Shown: positions 15,130 through 24,712, numbered from the stretch's first letter. The stretch: 42,478 nucleotides of DNA from Symploca sp. SIO3C6 (GCA_010692425.1 JAAHHJ010000046.1:1-42478), one strand, 5' to 3'. Notes: generated by a model from the letters alone, not told the origin. Translations and numbers: made by a program.

Positions 15130-16098
15130 CTAGACCGATTGGAAATCGCCTAAGATTTTCACTTCTGGCTCTAGGTAGAGAGACCATTGTTGTTCCACTT
15201 GCTGCTGAATATGGCGGATGATTTGGAAGATATCATTGGCTGTAGCTCCTCCGCAGTTGAGGATAAAGTTGGCATGACGCTCAGCCACCTGAGCCCCACC
15301 AACTCTATAGCCCTTAAGACCAATTTGCTCAATTAACCAACCGGCAGCATGGGATTCCGGGTTACGGAATACACTGCCGCAGCTTGGCAAGTGGTAAGGC
15401 TGGGAAGTGCGCCTTTGCTTCAAATATCTCGAAGTCTGAGCCATCACCTGTTTAGGGTTAGCACCTGGTTTTAACTCAAAGCTGGCCTGGACTACTAGAC
15501 GATTGCCCCCCTGTAGATTACAGGTGCGATAGCTAAAGTCCAAATCTTGGGGCGTCAACTGCTCACACTTCCCAGTCGCTGAGATCGTCTCAACGCTAAT
15601 TAAGGTATCAGCAATAGCACTTTTATGGGCCCCAGCATTCATTACTACTGCGCCGCCAACTGTGCCTGGTATGCCCACTGCCCACTCTAGTCCTTGCCAG
15701 CCTCGTTTCGCTGCCTGCCAAGCTAGACGTGCAATGGATTCTCCTGCACCAGCAGTGACTATACCTGTATCAGCATCAAACTTGATTTGACTTAGATGGC
15801 GAGTAGAGATCACTAGGCCAGGTAAACCAAAATCACTTACCAGCATATTAGAGCCAGCCCCCAGCCAGGTCATTGGTAATCCTTGGGAATGAGCCCAGTC
15901 GAAACTAGCTTGTAGGTCTTCTAGGCTTTGGGGAGCGACATACCATTGTGCAGGGCCTCCCACACGAAACGAGGTGAGCTTTGCTAAAGGTACCTGTGAG
16001 CGTAGTAGGCAATTAGTTCCTGGTAGGTAAAGCTGTGATTTTCCAACTGAGCGGGTGAATAAGTTGGTACAGCAAAGGGGATCATAGGACAGGGTCAT
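15130..16098 (-). CDS. murB: UDP-N-acetylenolpyruvoylglucosamine reductase
   Basis: 322 residues. It reduces UDP-GlcNAc-enolpyruvate to UDP-MurNAc with NADPH and FAD in the cytoplasm. Seen: TSFRVGGPAQWYVAP and LGAGSNMLVSD (FAD-binding type-4 fold), GIPGTVGGAVVMNAGAH, the SCGSVFRNP catalytic Ser loop, and AGWLIEQIGLKGYRVGGAQVAERHANFILN near the C-terminus, typical of type II MurB. It lies 100 bases after murC on the same strand, so the two are probably co-transcribed. Confidence 0.96.
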   Translation of the reverse strand: MTLSYDPLCCTNLFTRSVGKSQLYLPGTNCLLRSQVPLAKLTSFRVGGPAQWYVAPQSLEDLQASFDWAHSQGLPMTWLGAGSNMLVSDFGLPGLVISTRHLSQIKFDADTGIVTAGAGESIARLAWQAAKRGWQGLEWAVGIPGTVGGAVVMNAGAHKSAIADTLISVETISATGKCEQLTPQDLDFSYRTCNLQGGNRLVVQASFELKPGANPKQVMAQTSRYLKQRRTSQPYHLPSCGSVFRNPESHAAGWLIEQIGLKGYRVGGAQVAERHANFILNCGGATANDIFQIIRHIQQQVEQQWSLYLEPEVKILGDFQSV

Positions 16099-16198
16099 AT
16101 TAGTATACTTGAAAACAATGCCAATAAATTTCTGGCAATTGAGTTTGGAGTCAAAGATATTGCCTTGGTTTGGCTTAACCGAACTCAGTATTTCTGGT

Positions 16199-17728
16199 TT
16201 AATTGTGGCTAACCATTTCTTTGCCAGCCTTTTGAGAAAGCTCCATGACCTTGGGAATAACCTGATTAAGATTACCAGCCCCTAGAAACAAGGCCAGGTC
16301 CCCTGGTTGCAGAATTTGCAAAAGAAACTCTGATACTGTGTTCAAATTTGGTTGGTAATACACCCGATCATGGTGAAGCGCAATTGCCTCGTAAACCTGT
16401 TCACCGGTAATTTGCCACAAGTTTGATTCACCAGAACCGTAAATGTCGCAGACAACAACAATGTCAGCTACGCTAAAAGACTGGGCGAATTCTGGTAAAA
16501 ATTTTAAGGTGCGGCTATAGCGATGCGGCTGGAAAATAGCAACAATTCGTTTTGGTGGTTTAAATTGCAAGCGCGCTGCTGCCAAAGTTGCCTGAATTTC
16601 ACTGGGGTGATGAGCATAGTCATCAACGAAGGCAATTTCATTGCAAATACCCCGATACTCAAATCGGCGTTTAGCTCCCTCAAAAGTAGCAATTGCCTTG
16701 GCAATTACCTCAAACTCCAAATCCAGATGCCTGCCTACAGCTACCGCTGCTAGGGCATTGCTGAGATTGTGTTTACCCAGCAACCTCAATTGCAAATTGC
16801 CCAAAACTTGAGTTCCTTCCCAAACCCTGGCAGTGGTACCATCAGCCCCATAAGTTATGCAATCAACGCTGTAGTCTGCTTTTGTTTCCCGATTTAGACT
16901 ATAACTGATTGTAGGTTTGAGTTCTGAGCGTAAGGTTTTACAGTCGATACATCCCACTAATGTCTGGCAATTATCGGCAAAAGTTTGAAATATTTGCACT
17001 ACTTCCGCTAAGGTTTGGTAGTGGTCTGGATGATCAAGTTCAATGTTGGTAACTACACCAATATTGGCAGCAAGCTTGGCTAAAGAACCATCAGATTCAT
17101 CGGCTTCAGCCACCAGATAGGGGCTATGCCCTAGACGTGCATTGCCGCCCCAGGCATCAACTTCTCCACCCACAACTATAGTTGGGTCTAAACCTGAGTG
17201 CAGCAGCATATAGCCAATCAAACTACTGGTTGTAGTTTTGCCATGAGTCCCAGCAACTGCAATACTTTGGTATTCTTGAATTAAAGCGGCTAATAAATCA
17301 GAGCGATGAAAGATCGGGTAACCACGTTGTAAAGCTGCCTGATACTCAGAATTAATTGGATTAATCGCCGTCGAACAAACTACTTGGGGCCGTTGGAAAC
17401 AGAAATTGGCAGAGAGTGCCGATTTGGTGGTTGGTGAGCTTTCACAAGCCACTTCCAGATGGGAGTTAACCCCAATAGCTGTAGGTTTCAATCGTTCATA
17501 GCTAGCATCTACGACTGAGCCGAAAAATTCTAAATTGGTAGCATTCTGGTTTCTAAAAAGATGAGCACCAACTGCCTGTAAACGCTGAGTAATAGGCGTT
17601 GAACGAACATCTGACCCAGATACGGGTATTTTACGCTTGGCTAGAACGTAAGCCAGTGCTGACATTCCAATTCCACCAATGCCGATGAAATGAAATGGTT
17701 TTCCACTAAAATCAACAGTATTGGGCAT
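16199..17728 (-). CDS. murC: UDP-N-acetylmuramate-L-alanine ligase
   Basis: 509 residues. It adds L-Ala to UDP-MurNAc with ATP. Motifs: N-terminal GIGGIGMSALA (UDP binding), P-loop AVAGTHGKTTTSSL (residues 158-170), EADESDGSLAKL, NIELDHPDHY, GKHNLSNALAA and DDYAHHPSEIQATL, and the C-terminal domain FQPHRYSRT. Length fits cyanobacterial MurC. It is divergent from gap2 across a 739-bp spacer, an arrangement seen in other cyanobacteria. Confidence 0.97.
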   Translation of the reverse strand: MPNTVDFSGKPFHFIGIGGIGMSALAYVLAKRKIPVSGSDVRSTPITQRLQAVGAHLFRNQNATNLEFFGSVVDASYERLKPTAIGVNSHLEVACESSPTTKSALSANFCFQRPQVVCSTAINPINSEYQAALQRGYPIFHRSDLLAALIQEYQSIAVAGTHGKTTTSSLIGYMLLHSGLDPTIVVGGEVDAWGGNARLGHSPYLVAEADESDGSLAKLAANIGVVTNIELDHPDHYQTLAEVVQIFQTFADNCQTLVGCIDCKTLRSELKPTISYSLNRETKADYSVDCITYGADGTTARVWEGTQVLGNLQLRLLGKHNLSNALAAVAVGRHLDLEFEVIAKAIATFEGAKRRFEYRGICNEIAFVDDYAHHPSEIQATLAAARLQFKPPKRIVAIFQPHRYSRTLKFLPEFAQSFSVADIVVVCDIYGSGESNLWQITGEQVYEAIALHHDRVYYQPNLNTVSEFLLQILQPGDLALFLGAGNLNQVIPKVMELSQKAGKEMVSHN

Positions 17729-18467
17729 CTTAACTCCTTACACACCACACCACACAAGCCTATCTGTGCCAATAACACGCGCTATCATACCAAGAATTGA
17801 TTTTTCAAGATATAGCAAAGTTAGAATTAAGCAAAGTCTCGCTGACAATGGGTACACTTTGTTAGTAAATTATGTTCTTACTGATCTTGGTTCAGCGACC
17901 GTGTTAATACCGATTTCACCCCACTCCATAAGCATTGTAAGCTTTTGCCCTTCAAACACCTTAAACACCATTAGCGCAATTAGTCGCCATTGATCCGGAA
18001 AGGTTAGTAAGCAAGCACGGCAGCACAAAACCCGAAGACCACATTAGATCACAGTCACATAATACCCACGGAAGACAAGCCCGCAGCAATTTTTGCACAT
18101 TCCATCTTTAACGTTTGCCTAGGATGATACGACTTAGTAATTGTGAGGAAGTACTTTTGAACATAATTTTGCTCCCTTCCTTACCCTTCGGCAGATGCCC
18201 GAGCCTAATCTTATCACCCAAAACCTCTACAATTAAAGTCAGCAACCGCAAAATCGCTGTTGAGGGTCTCATCTTCCTTAATCAATATCCGTCTAAAAAG
18301 TTGGCAATATTTCCCTGATATGACTGTATCTTCAGTAACAGACAAAGCCAACTTGCCCATAATTAAGTGATCCCGGTTTAGTATTTTTCAGCCTTTGCGA
18401 TATGATTGGGTTCATTAAGAAAATATTTTGCCGAGCTTAAATCAAATAGGATAGAGGGCAAGACACT
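17729..18467. other. 740-bp divergent spacer between murC and gap2
   Basis: It must hold both promoters. A TATGAT hexamer at 18401-18406 is a possible -10 for gap2. GTA-N8-AAC at 18326-18339 is a poor NtcA-like match. A 54-codon reverse frame (18108-18272, MRPSTAILRLLTLIVEVLGDKI...) has a hydrophobic start and could be a small protein, but nothing confirms it. No RNA gene was recognised. Confidence 0.45.
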
Positions 18468-19484
18468 GTGATTAGAGTAGCGATCAACGGGTTTGGACGC
18501 ATCGGACGTAACTTCGCCAGATGCTGGCTGACTAGAGAAAACAGTCAGTTAGACTTAGTGGGCATCAATGACACTTCTGACCCAAAAACTAATGCCCATT
18601 TGCTGAAATACGACACCATGTTGGGAACGCTTGATGCTGACATCAGCGCTGATGAAAACTCCTTGATCATCAATGGTAAGACTGTAAAGTGTGTATCTGA
18701 CCGTAACCCGCTCAACTTGCCCTGGGCTGATTGGGGAATTGACTTGGTTATTGAATCGACTGGTGTCTTTGTCACCAAGGATGGAGCCTCTAAGCATTTA
18801 GCAGCTGGTGCCAAAAAAGCACTAATTACTGCTCCTGGCAAAGGAGGAGATGTGGGAACATTTGTAGTGGGTGTTAATGCTCACGAGTATAAACATAGCG
18901 ACTATGACGTTGTTAGCAACGCTAGCTGTACAACTAACTGCCTAGCTCCTTTTGCCAAAGTGCTACATGAAAGCTTCGGCATCATCAAAGGGACAATGAC
19001 TACCACTCACAGCTATACTGGCGACCAAAGGCTTTTGGATGCTAGTCACCGTGATGTCCGTAGGGCAAGAGCAGCAGCAATGAATATCGTGCCAACTTCC
19101 ACAGGTGCTGCCAAAGCTGTGGCTTTAGTTATCCCAGAACTCAAAGGCAAACTCAATGGTATCGCCATGCGAGTGCCAACGCCTAATGTTTCTGTAGTTG
19201 ATTTAGTGGTGCAAGTTGAGAAAAGCACCATTGCTGAGCAGGTTAATGATGTTCTCAAAGAAGCCGCAGAAGGCAAACTTAAGGGAATCTTAGAATATAG
19301 TGACCTGCCTTTAGTTTCATCTGACTACAAGGGACATGATGCCTCTTCGATTGTTGATGCCAGTCTGACTATGGTCATGGGTGGTGATATGGTCAAAGTT
19401 GTTGCCTGGTACGACAATGAGTGGGGCTACTCTCAGCGAGTTGTAGATATGGCTGAAATCATAGCCGAGAAGTGGGAGAGTTAG
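18468..19484 (+). CDS. gap2: Glyceraldehyde-3-phosphate dehydrogenase, Gap2 type
   Basis: 338 residues from a GTG start. The N-terminal Rossmann motif [15 protein letters not shown] and the NDTSD segment (residues 35-39), rather than the NAD-specific pattern, mark the NADP-accepting Gap2/GapA-B type of the Calvin cycle. The active site [12 protein letters not shown] has Cys154. The C-terminus [18 protein letters not shown] is typical. In cyanobacteria Gap2 reduces 1,3-bisphosphoglycerate in the light. It faces thiL with a 164-base convergent spacer. Confidence 0.95.
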   Translation: MIRVAINGFGRIGRNFARCWLTRENSQLDLVGINDTSDPKTNAHLLKYDTMLGTLDADISADENSLIINGKTVKCVSDRNPLNLPWADWGIDLVIESTGVFVTKDGASKHLAAGAKKALITAPGKGGDVGTFVVGVNAHEYKHSDYDVVSNASCTTNCLAPFAKVLHESFGIIKGTMTTTHSYTGDQRLLDASHRDVRRARAAAMNIVPTSTGAAKAVALVIPELKGKLNGIAMRVPTPNVSVVDLVVQVEKSTIAEQVNDVLKEAAEGKLKGILEYSDLPLVSSDYKGHDASSIVDASLTMVMGGDMVKVVAWYDNEWGYSQRVVDMAEIIAEKWES

Positions 19485-19527
19485 GGTAATATTTTTTGCC
19501 TTGAATCTGTCTTTGTTTGGAGAGGAA

Positions 19528-19559
19528 GATGGGGAGATGGGGAGATGGGTAGATAGGGA
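19528..19559. repeat. 8-mer tandem repeat GATGGGGA
   Basis: Four tandem 8-mers (GATGGGGA twice, then GATGGGTA and GATAGGGA). They lie between gap2 and thiL and are followed by about 100 bases that are almost all pyrimidine on the + strand (19572-19672). This may act as a bidirectional transcription barrier. Confidence 0.8.
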
Positions 19560-19648
19560 GAATTTCTTATACACATTCCTCCAACCTTTCCTACATCCCT
19601 CACATTTCCCTATCCTTCTTCCTCCTTTTACACTCCCCTCTTTATCTT

Positions 19649-20692
19649 TCAATCCCTTTTATCCTCTCCTGGCTTTGTGGGAGCAGCTGTGAAATGCTGA
19701 AAACCTTTTTCTAAAGTCAGCGCTACATCTTGATCAATATTGGTAATGTCTGTTAACCATACCTGTTGATCTGTAGTGATATTTCCGATAATCGCTGCTC
19801 CCTCCCCTAGCTGTTTTACCAATACCTCAGCTGGAGCCTTTGGTAGACAAAGCACTAGTTCAAAGTCTTCCCCTCCGTATAAAGTCCAGTCCCAAGTCTG
19901 CTCTGTAGCAACCAGTTTGGTTAAGATTGGCGAGAGGGGAATTAGACTTCTTTCTAGGTTGGCACCAACGCCACTAGCACGGCAAATTTGTATAACAGCG
20001 TCTGCTAATCCATCACTACTATCCATTCCAGCTATGGTAAATGGAGAGTAAGCCTCTAAAATCTTCCACAGTAGGGGTAAGACATCTAGACGCGGTTTGG
20101 GACGCTGGTGAGCCCCAATTGAAGACATTTTCTCTGCTGCACTTAAGTTGTTGCCAAATTCTGGATTGAGCAGTAACTCCAGTCCAGCTCTTGAGATACC
20201 ATGGAAGCCTGTAACTACAATTGCATCGCCAACCCTGGCAGCCGCTCTACGAATAGTTTGCTCAGGTAAGACTTGACCAAAGGCAGTAATCGAGATCGAG
20301 ATTACTGGTGAGCGACACACATCACCTCCAACTAAGGGCGTATGATATTGTTGCAAACAGTCAGTGAGACCTTGATAAAGCCGCTCAACCCAATCTAGGG
20401 CGACATCGCCAGAGAGACTCAAGCCGACAGTAATTCCTAACGGTGATGCTCCCATGGCTGCTAAATCAGACAGATTGGCAGCGGCAGCTCTCCAACCAGC
20501 ATCCTCAGGACTAGTGGTGCGATCGCTAAAATGAATCCCATCCACTAAGACATCTGTCGTTACGACTAGCAAATTTCCCCAATCTGGGCAAGGCAGCACT
20601 GCAGCATCATCACCAACAAGATCTGATCGACAGAAGCGCTGCAACCTTTCCAAAACACCCTGTTCCCCGACATCTCTAACTAGTACTGACAT
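19649..20692 (-). CDS. thiL: Thiamine-monophosphate kinase
   Basis: 347 residues of the PurM-like fold. It phosphorylates thiamine monophosphate to the diphosphate with ATP. Visible: GDDAAVLP near the start, LVVTTDVLVDGIHFSD, AAANLSDLAAMGASPLG, LVGGDVCRS, AGMDSSDGLADAV and YGGEDFELVLCLP, all diagnostic of ThiL. The last codons run into the pyrimidine-rich tract. No TPP riboswitch was seen upstream. Confidence 0.96.
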   Translation of the reverse strand: MSVLVRDVGEQGVLERLQRFCRSDLVGDDAAVLPCPDWGNLLVVTTDVLVDGIHFSDRTTSPEDAGWRAAAANLSDLAAMGASPLGITVGLSLSGDVALDWVERLYQGLTDCLQQYHTPLVGGDVCRSPVISISITAFGQVLPEQTIRRAAARVGDAIVVTGFHGISRAGLELLLNPEFGNNLSAAEKMSSIGAHQRPKPRLDVLPLLWKILEAYSPFTIAGMDSSDGLADAVIQICRASGVGANLERSLIPLSPILTKLVATEQTWDWTLYGGEDFELVLCLPKAPAEVLVKQLGEGAAIIGNITTDQQVWLTDITNIDQDVALTLEKGFQHFTAAPTKPGEDKRD

Positions 20693-20813
20693 CTTGGAAA
20701 CCGTTATCTTAGTTTAGCTCTGATGAGAACAAAAAAAGACAGATGTATTGGAGATTTAGAGGGATGTTCTTAGACTAAATTCTCTCCATCCCCCCATCTC
20801 CCCCTCTGTCTAA

Positions 20814-21956
20814 CTAAAGAGGCTCAACCAAATTCTCTTCACCTTCGATAACCTGAGCCGATTCAATGATGTCACCCTCTCTAATTGTCTCTAATACATT
20901 TTTACCACCCACTAAATAGCCAAAGACAGCATAACGACCATCCATAAGGTTAAAACCAGGGGGAGTTAGTTCTGTATCAAACTTGAAAAAGAAAAACTGA
21001 GAAGACCCTCCATTGGGGTCATTACCAGGACGTGCCATGGCGATCGTACCATAGGCATTGAAAGGCAAAGCTAAAGGTTCTAAGTAAATACCAGCCTCTT
21101 CTAAGGTAATGCCATAAATTGGTTGTTCGTCACCCCTAACCAGAATTTCTAGGGGAATGGCGCGGTATTGACCAGTGTTTGGATCAATAAATCCTACTTC
21201 TGAGCCTGCCGGATCCCCAGTTTGCACAACAAACTTGTCCTCAGCTCGGATAAACTCCAAACCATCATAGAATCCCCTATTAACTAAATCGACAAAGTTA
21301 CCAGCAGTGACTGGGGCACTGTAGCCATCAACGATTAGAGTTAAGTCACCTTTATTCGTAGAGATTTCCACCGTGGCGCGTCCCTTAAGTTGGGGCAAAT
21401 TGCCGTACTCAGCAGGAACCTCGAAAGGAAATCCCTTAACCATTAACTGTTCAAGTTTACCTACTTCCTCGAGAATTATGCCCCGCACCATTGAGATTTT
21501 TTCTCTGTCCTTGGCTTCAACCGCTTCCCGAATCGAGGCAATCTCATCTTTGAGTTGGGAAATTAGAGCTTCTGCTTGTGGTTGATCAACCTCTGGAACA
21601 TCAGCAAGTAGTTTATCGGAGCGAGTACTTAAAATTACAGCTGCCCTGCTGATATCCCTGCTAATTGAACCCCAACGCTTACCTCGCAGTTGTTTAGCGA
21701 TATCTTCAATACTCGCTTGCACATCGCGCACCTGCTGATTTTCAATTGGTAGCGCATATCGCAATATCGCTTGAGCGTCCGTAATTGCATCTCCTACTGC
21801 TAATTGGCTTTTACGAGCTGGTTGGTCGTTACCCGAATTCCACCAAGCTCCCGAAAGACAGGTTGAGAGTACAATTAACATCAGCGCTAACAGACTAGTC
21901 TTGATTGTGGATTTGCACCAATCGAGCCAAGAATTTTTTAAAGGTCCCATAAACAT
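20814..21956 (-). CDS. Cyclophilin-type peptidyl-prolyl isomerase, TLP40-like
   Basis: About 380 residues. An N-terminal hydrophobic segment (TSLLALMLIVLSTCLSGAWW) directs export to the thylakoid lumen or periplasm. A helical region (residues ~35-170) follows, with heptad-like KQLRGKRW and QAEALISQLKDEI. The C-terminal cyclophilin domain carries GNFVDLVNRGFYDGLEF, FVVQTGDP and GGSSQFFFFKFD. This layout is that of the chloroplast lumen protein TLP40/CYP38 and its cyanobacterial homologues (sll0408-type), which assist photosystem II assembly. ATG 21956 is preferred to a GTG at 21977. It is divergent from efp, as in other cyanobacteria. Confidence 0.88.
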   Translation of the reverse strand: MFMGPLKNSWLDWCKSTIKTSLLALMLIVLSTCLSGAWWNSGNDQPARKSQLAVGDAITDAQAILRYALPIENQQVRDVQASIEDIAKQLRGKRWGSISRDISRAAVILSTRSDKLLADVPEVDQPQAEALISQLKDEIASIREAVEAKDREKISMVRGIILEEVGKLEQLMVKGFPFEVPAEYGNLPQLKGRATVEISTNKGDLTLIVDGYSAPVTAGNFVDLVNRGFYDGLEFIRAEDKFVVQTGDPAGSEVGFIDPNTGQYRAIPLEILVRGDEQPIYGITLEEAGIYLEPLALPFNAYGTIAMARPGNDPNGGSSQFFFFKFDTELTPPGFNLMDGRYAVFGYLVGGKNVLETIREGDIIESAQVIEGEENLVEPL

Positions 21957-22158
21957 AATTACGCTTTGGCCTCGCACCAGTAGAGTATGAAGACTTAATT
22001 TACAGCCTCAATACTCCATTTCTCATCTTGCCATGATAGGGTTGCTCTGGCGGCAGGTTGAAGGCATGAAAGTTGTTACCTTAAACTTTTAACTTTCAAC
22101 CTTCAGCCTTACAAAGGTAAAATAAAATGCCGATTGTTCTGCCCTTGGAAACAGGTTC

Positions 22159-22716
22159 ATGATTTCTAGTAACGACTTTCGCACCGGTGTCACCATCGAG
22201 TTAGATGGTTCTGTGTGGCGGGTAGTAGAGTTTCTTCACGTTAAACCAGGAAAAGGTTCTGCTTTTGTGCGCACCAAACTTAAAAATGTGCAGAATGGAA
22301 ATGTGGTGGAAAAAACTTTCCGGGCAGGGGAGACAGTGCCCCAGGCAAACCTGGAAAAGCTGACTATGCAGTATACCTATAAAGATGGGGATCAGTTTGT
22401 CTTCATGGATATGAATACATTTGAAGAAACTCGTCTCAATAAGCCACAAATTGGCGACCGCGTTAAGTATCTTAACGAAGGGATGGAAGTTAATGTGATT
22501 ACCTGGGGGGAGCAGGTTCTAGAAGTGGAGCTGCCCAACTCCGTCGTACTCGAAGTTATTGAAACTGATCCTGGTGTCAAAGGTGATACAGCCACCGGTG
22601 GCACTAAACCCGCAACTGTGTCCACAGGTGCTCAGGTGATGGTGCCTTTATTTATTTCCATAGGAGAACGTATTAAAATCGACACCCGTAACGATTCCTA
22701 CCTTGGTCGCGATTAA
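22159..22716 (+). CDS. efp: Translation elongation factor P
   Basis: 185 residues: [42 protein letters not shown] with the conserved tip PGKGSA (Lys32), and domains II and III ending in [14 protein letters not shown]. It relieves stalling at polyproline, which is relevant given PAPE proteins such as the one at the window start. Modification enzymes for Lys32 are not in the window. accB follows after a 357-bp spacer. Confidence 0.97.
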   Translation: MISSNDFRTGVTIELDGSVWRVVEFLHVKPGKGSAFVRTKLKNVQNGNVVEKTFRAGETVPQANLEKLTMQYTYKDGDQFVFMDMNTFEETRLNKPQIGDRVKYLNEGMEVNVITWGEQVLEVELPNSVVLEVIETDPGVKGDTATGGTKPATVSTGAQVMVPLFISIGERIKIDTRNDSYLGRD

Positions 22717-22900
22717 TCTGTTTCCAGAACTTAAGAAGTCTTGGATGTTGGGTCTCAGGCGTTGGGTAGTAGTTCAAATTGAGCTAAATTTAAGAACGAG
22801 TTAGTAATGTCCGTCAAGACTACTTGTATAAGCTCTCTAGAAAGCTTGTGGACGATTGCTGATGGAGGAGAAGTAAGACCAATGGAAGACGCAAGTCTAA

Positions 22901-22994
22901 GCTGAGGCATTCTCCCGTGAAGTCAGAAGCCCACGCCCTACGCCAAGGGCATGCCGAAGGCTATTAGCGTAAGCTTGGCACTGGGTAGTTCACC
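22901..22994 (+). mobile_element. TnpB tail and IS200/IS605-type right end in the efp-accB spacer
   Basis: After a TAA, the frame reads AEAFSREVRSPRP, a tail common at the C-terminus of cyanobacterial TnpB proteins. The DNA then has AGAAGCCCACGCC, a palindromic filler (GGGCATGCCGAAGGC) and a CTGGGTAGTTCACC end. GAAGCCCACGC...GGGTAGTTCACC is the usual right-end/RNA-scaffold layout of these elements. No intact tnpB is present, so it is a relic. The rest of the spacer (22717-22900 and 22995-23073) shows no gene. Confidence 0.5.
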
Positions 22995-23073
22995 ACCTAG
23001 CACTCAAGATGAAAGCAATCAAATCTTAAAGTACTCAGAATTTTTACACCAGTTCATAGCTACTTGATAAATT

Positions 23074-23607
23074 GTGCCATTAGACTTCAAGCAACTCCGC
23101 GAATTACTATCTGCAATTGCTCAAACCGATATTGCAGAACTGACCTTAAAGAGCGATGATTTTGAACTGACAGTGCGTAAAGGTACACCTACTTTGCCGG
23201 TTGTTAATACTACTGTAGGTAGTACTGGTTCATTTTCACCAACAGAATTGGGACAGGTACCTACAGTAGGAGCAACTTTACCAACCGTATTGTCTCCTGG
23301 GGTAAGTGCCGCTTCTGCTGGCAAGATTACAACTCCCTCGGCAGCACCTCCAGCCGAAGAGCAAACCTGGGAGGAAATACTCTCGCCCATGGTTGGGACT
23401 TTTTACCGAGCCCCAGCTCCTGACGAAGCTCCCTACACTGAGGTAGGCGAAAGAATCAGCAGTGGTCAAGTGGTTTGTATTATTGAAGCGATGAAGCTGA
23501 TGAATGAAATTGAAGCAGATATTTCTGGACAGGTAATGGAAATTTTAGTCAACAATGGGGATCCTGTAGAATACAAGCAACCCTTGATGAGGATTAAGCC
23601 TAACTGA
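23074..23607 (+). CDS. accB: Acetyl-CoA carboxylase biotin carboxyl carrier protein
   Basis: 177 residues from GTG 23074. The N-terminal helix (DFKQLRELLSAIAQTDIAELTLKSDDFELTVRKG) is followed by a Pro/Ala/Thr-rich linker (residues ~38-98) and a C-terminal biotinyl domain. The biotin site is EAMKLMNEI with Lys141, and the thumb region is SPMVGTFYRAPAP. It carries carboxybiotin for fatty acid synthesis. The gene order efp-accB is conserved in cyanobacteria. Confidence 0.96.
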   Translation: MPLDFKQLRELLSAIAQTDIAELTLKSDDFELTVRKGTPTLPVVNTTVGSTGSFSPTELGQVPTVGATLPTVLSPGVSAASAGKITTPSAAPPAEEQTWEEILSPMVGTFYRAPAPDEAPYTEVGERISSGQVVCIIEAMKLMNEIEADISGQVMEILVNNGDPVEYKQPLMRIKPN

Positions 23608-23683
23608 ATAGATCGTAGCTATTCTCCAATAGGCTGAAAATAGCTGCTAAAATTTTGGGATCACCTAATTTCGGCTTATACTG

Positions 23684-24037
23684 ATGCCAACAGCAGATCC
23701 AGTACCGCAAGAAGTAGTACAGCAAGTTGCTGAGTATTTCAGTATCTTGAGTGAGCCAATGCGCCTGCGAATTTTAAACTTGCTACGTGAGGGCGAAAAA
23801 TGCGTGCAAGAGTTAGTAGAGGCAACGGCAACCAGTCAAGCTAATGTATCTAAGCATCTCAAAGTAATGCTACAAGCCGGTATTCTGAGCCGTCGCTCAG
23901 AAGGAACATCTGCCTATTATAAGGTAGAAGATGAGCTAATTTTTGAGCTGTGTAAACTAGTTTGTGACCGACTTGCCACGCGCATTGAAGAGCAAGCCCG
24001 CCATTTTCGAGACTTCAGTTTAGCCAACAAACAATAG
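23684..24037 (+). CDS. ArsR-family winged-helix regulator
   Basis: 117 residues. Pattern of the ArsR/SmtB fold: EYFSILSEPMRLRILNLL, CVQELVEATATSQANVSKHLKVMLQAGILSRRSEGTSAYYKV, and a long C-terminal helix. The classical ELCVCD arsenic motif is absent, as the region reads GEKCVQEL. Another pair, LCKLVC (residues ~92-96), lies in the last helix, where some family members bind metal or sense redox state. Target genes and inducer are unknown. It starts 76 bases after accB. The neighbours do not suggest a metal efflux role. Confidence 0.85.
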   Translation: MPTADPVPQEVVQQVAEYFSILSEPMRLRILNLLREGEKCVQELVEATATSQANVSKHLKVMLQAGILSRRSEGTSAYYKVEDELIFELCKLVCDRLATRIEEQARHFRDFSLANKQ

Positions 24038-24064
24038 TACAGCAACAGCTATTGTTCAATGGCG

Positions 24065-24712
24065 CTAAAGTGGAAAGTCTTTCTTGAAGCTTTCGCGAGT
24101 CATTGGCTGCTCAAGTTCTAAACCTTCACCCCCAAGAACTTTGAGAGGCTCGCCCTCTACTTCAATCCAAACCTTAGCAGACGGATCTACATGACTTGCA
24201 GTGTAGACAACTTGCGCTATACGCCCCATCATTGATACCGTGCCGCCGCCAGTGGTAAATTCCTCAGACAAATCTACGTGAACACCATCAGGTTCTACAG
24301 AGATACTCCTGAGTTTTGTACCTGTAGGAATAGTTGTTGTCATACTACCGTCAGCCGGTCCAGCCAATAAGCTATTGAAGGCTCCCTCAATAATTTTACT
24401 CGGTTCATCGTCTGGTTGTGCTCTGAGCGTCACCGAACTAGGAGCTAGCACTATTTGGTTATTGACATCATTGAGCCAAAAAACTTGGACTTTTTCACCT
24501 GTTGATGGCTCTACAACTTCTGGCTGTTTAGTCTGAGGTGACTGGGGAGTGGTAGGAATTGGCTCAGTCTGGGAAGGCTCTGGTGGTACTTGAGAAGACT
24601 GGAGGGAATTCCATGCCCACCAAGCCCCCCCACCACCAGCCACTACAATTACCGTAGAAATTCCTGCAATCACACCTAGAGGCAGACGACGAGCTTGTTG
24701 TTGGTCTTGCAT
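24065..24712 (-). CDS. GerMN-domain protein with N-terminal anchor
   Basis: 215 residues. A membrane anchor (LGVIAGISTVIVVAGGGGAWWAW, residues ~16-38) is followed by a Pro/Gln/Thr-rich linker and a C-terminal GerMN-type domain: VQVFWLNDVNNQIVLAPSSV, FNSLLAGPADGSMTTTIPTGTKLRSISVEPDGVHVDLSEEF. The domain is known from spore germination protein GerM and occurs widely in non-sporulating bacteria in the envelope. Its role in cyanobacteria is unclear. It is convergent with the ArsR gene. Confidence 0.85.
   Translation of the reverse strand: MQDQQQARRLPLGVIAGISTVIVVAGGGGAWWAWNSLQSSQVPPEPSQTEPIPTTPQSPQTKQPEVVEPSTGEKVQVFWLNDVNNQIVLAPSSVTLRAQPDDEPSKIIEGAFNSLLAGPADGSMTTTIPTGTKLRSISVEPDGVHVDLSEEFTTGGGTVSMMGRIAQVVYTASHVDPSAKVWIEVEGEPLKVLGGEGLELEQPMTRESFKKDFPL

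Noticed and set aside
17721-17993. 90-codon forward frame in the murC-gap2 spacer
   Set aside because: Starts inside the murC N-terminus on the opposite strand and shows no protein-like conservation pattern.
18115-18318. 67-codon forward frame in the murC-gap2 spacer
   Set aside because: Overlaps a slightly more protein-like reverse frame; no start context or family.
18326-18339. NtcA-like site (GTA-N8-AAC) upstream of gap2
   Set aside because: Half of the palindrome mismatches GTA-N8-TAC and no properly spaced -10 follows. Too weak to list as a site.
19317-19652. 111-codon reverse frame between thiL and gap2
   Set aside because: Lies over the gap2 3' end and the pyrimidine tract, giving low-complexity Lys/Arg/Gly runs. 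The convergent gap2 and thiL frames explain the region.
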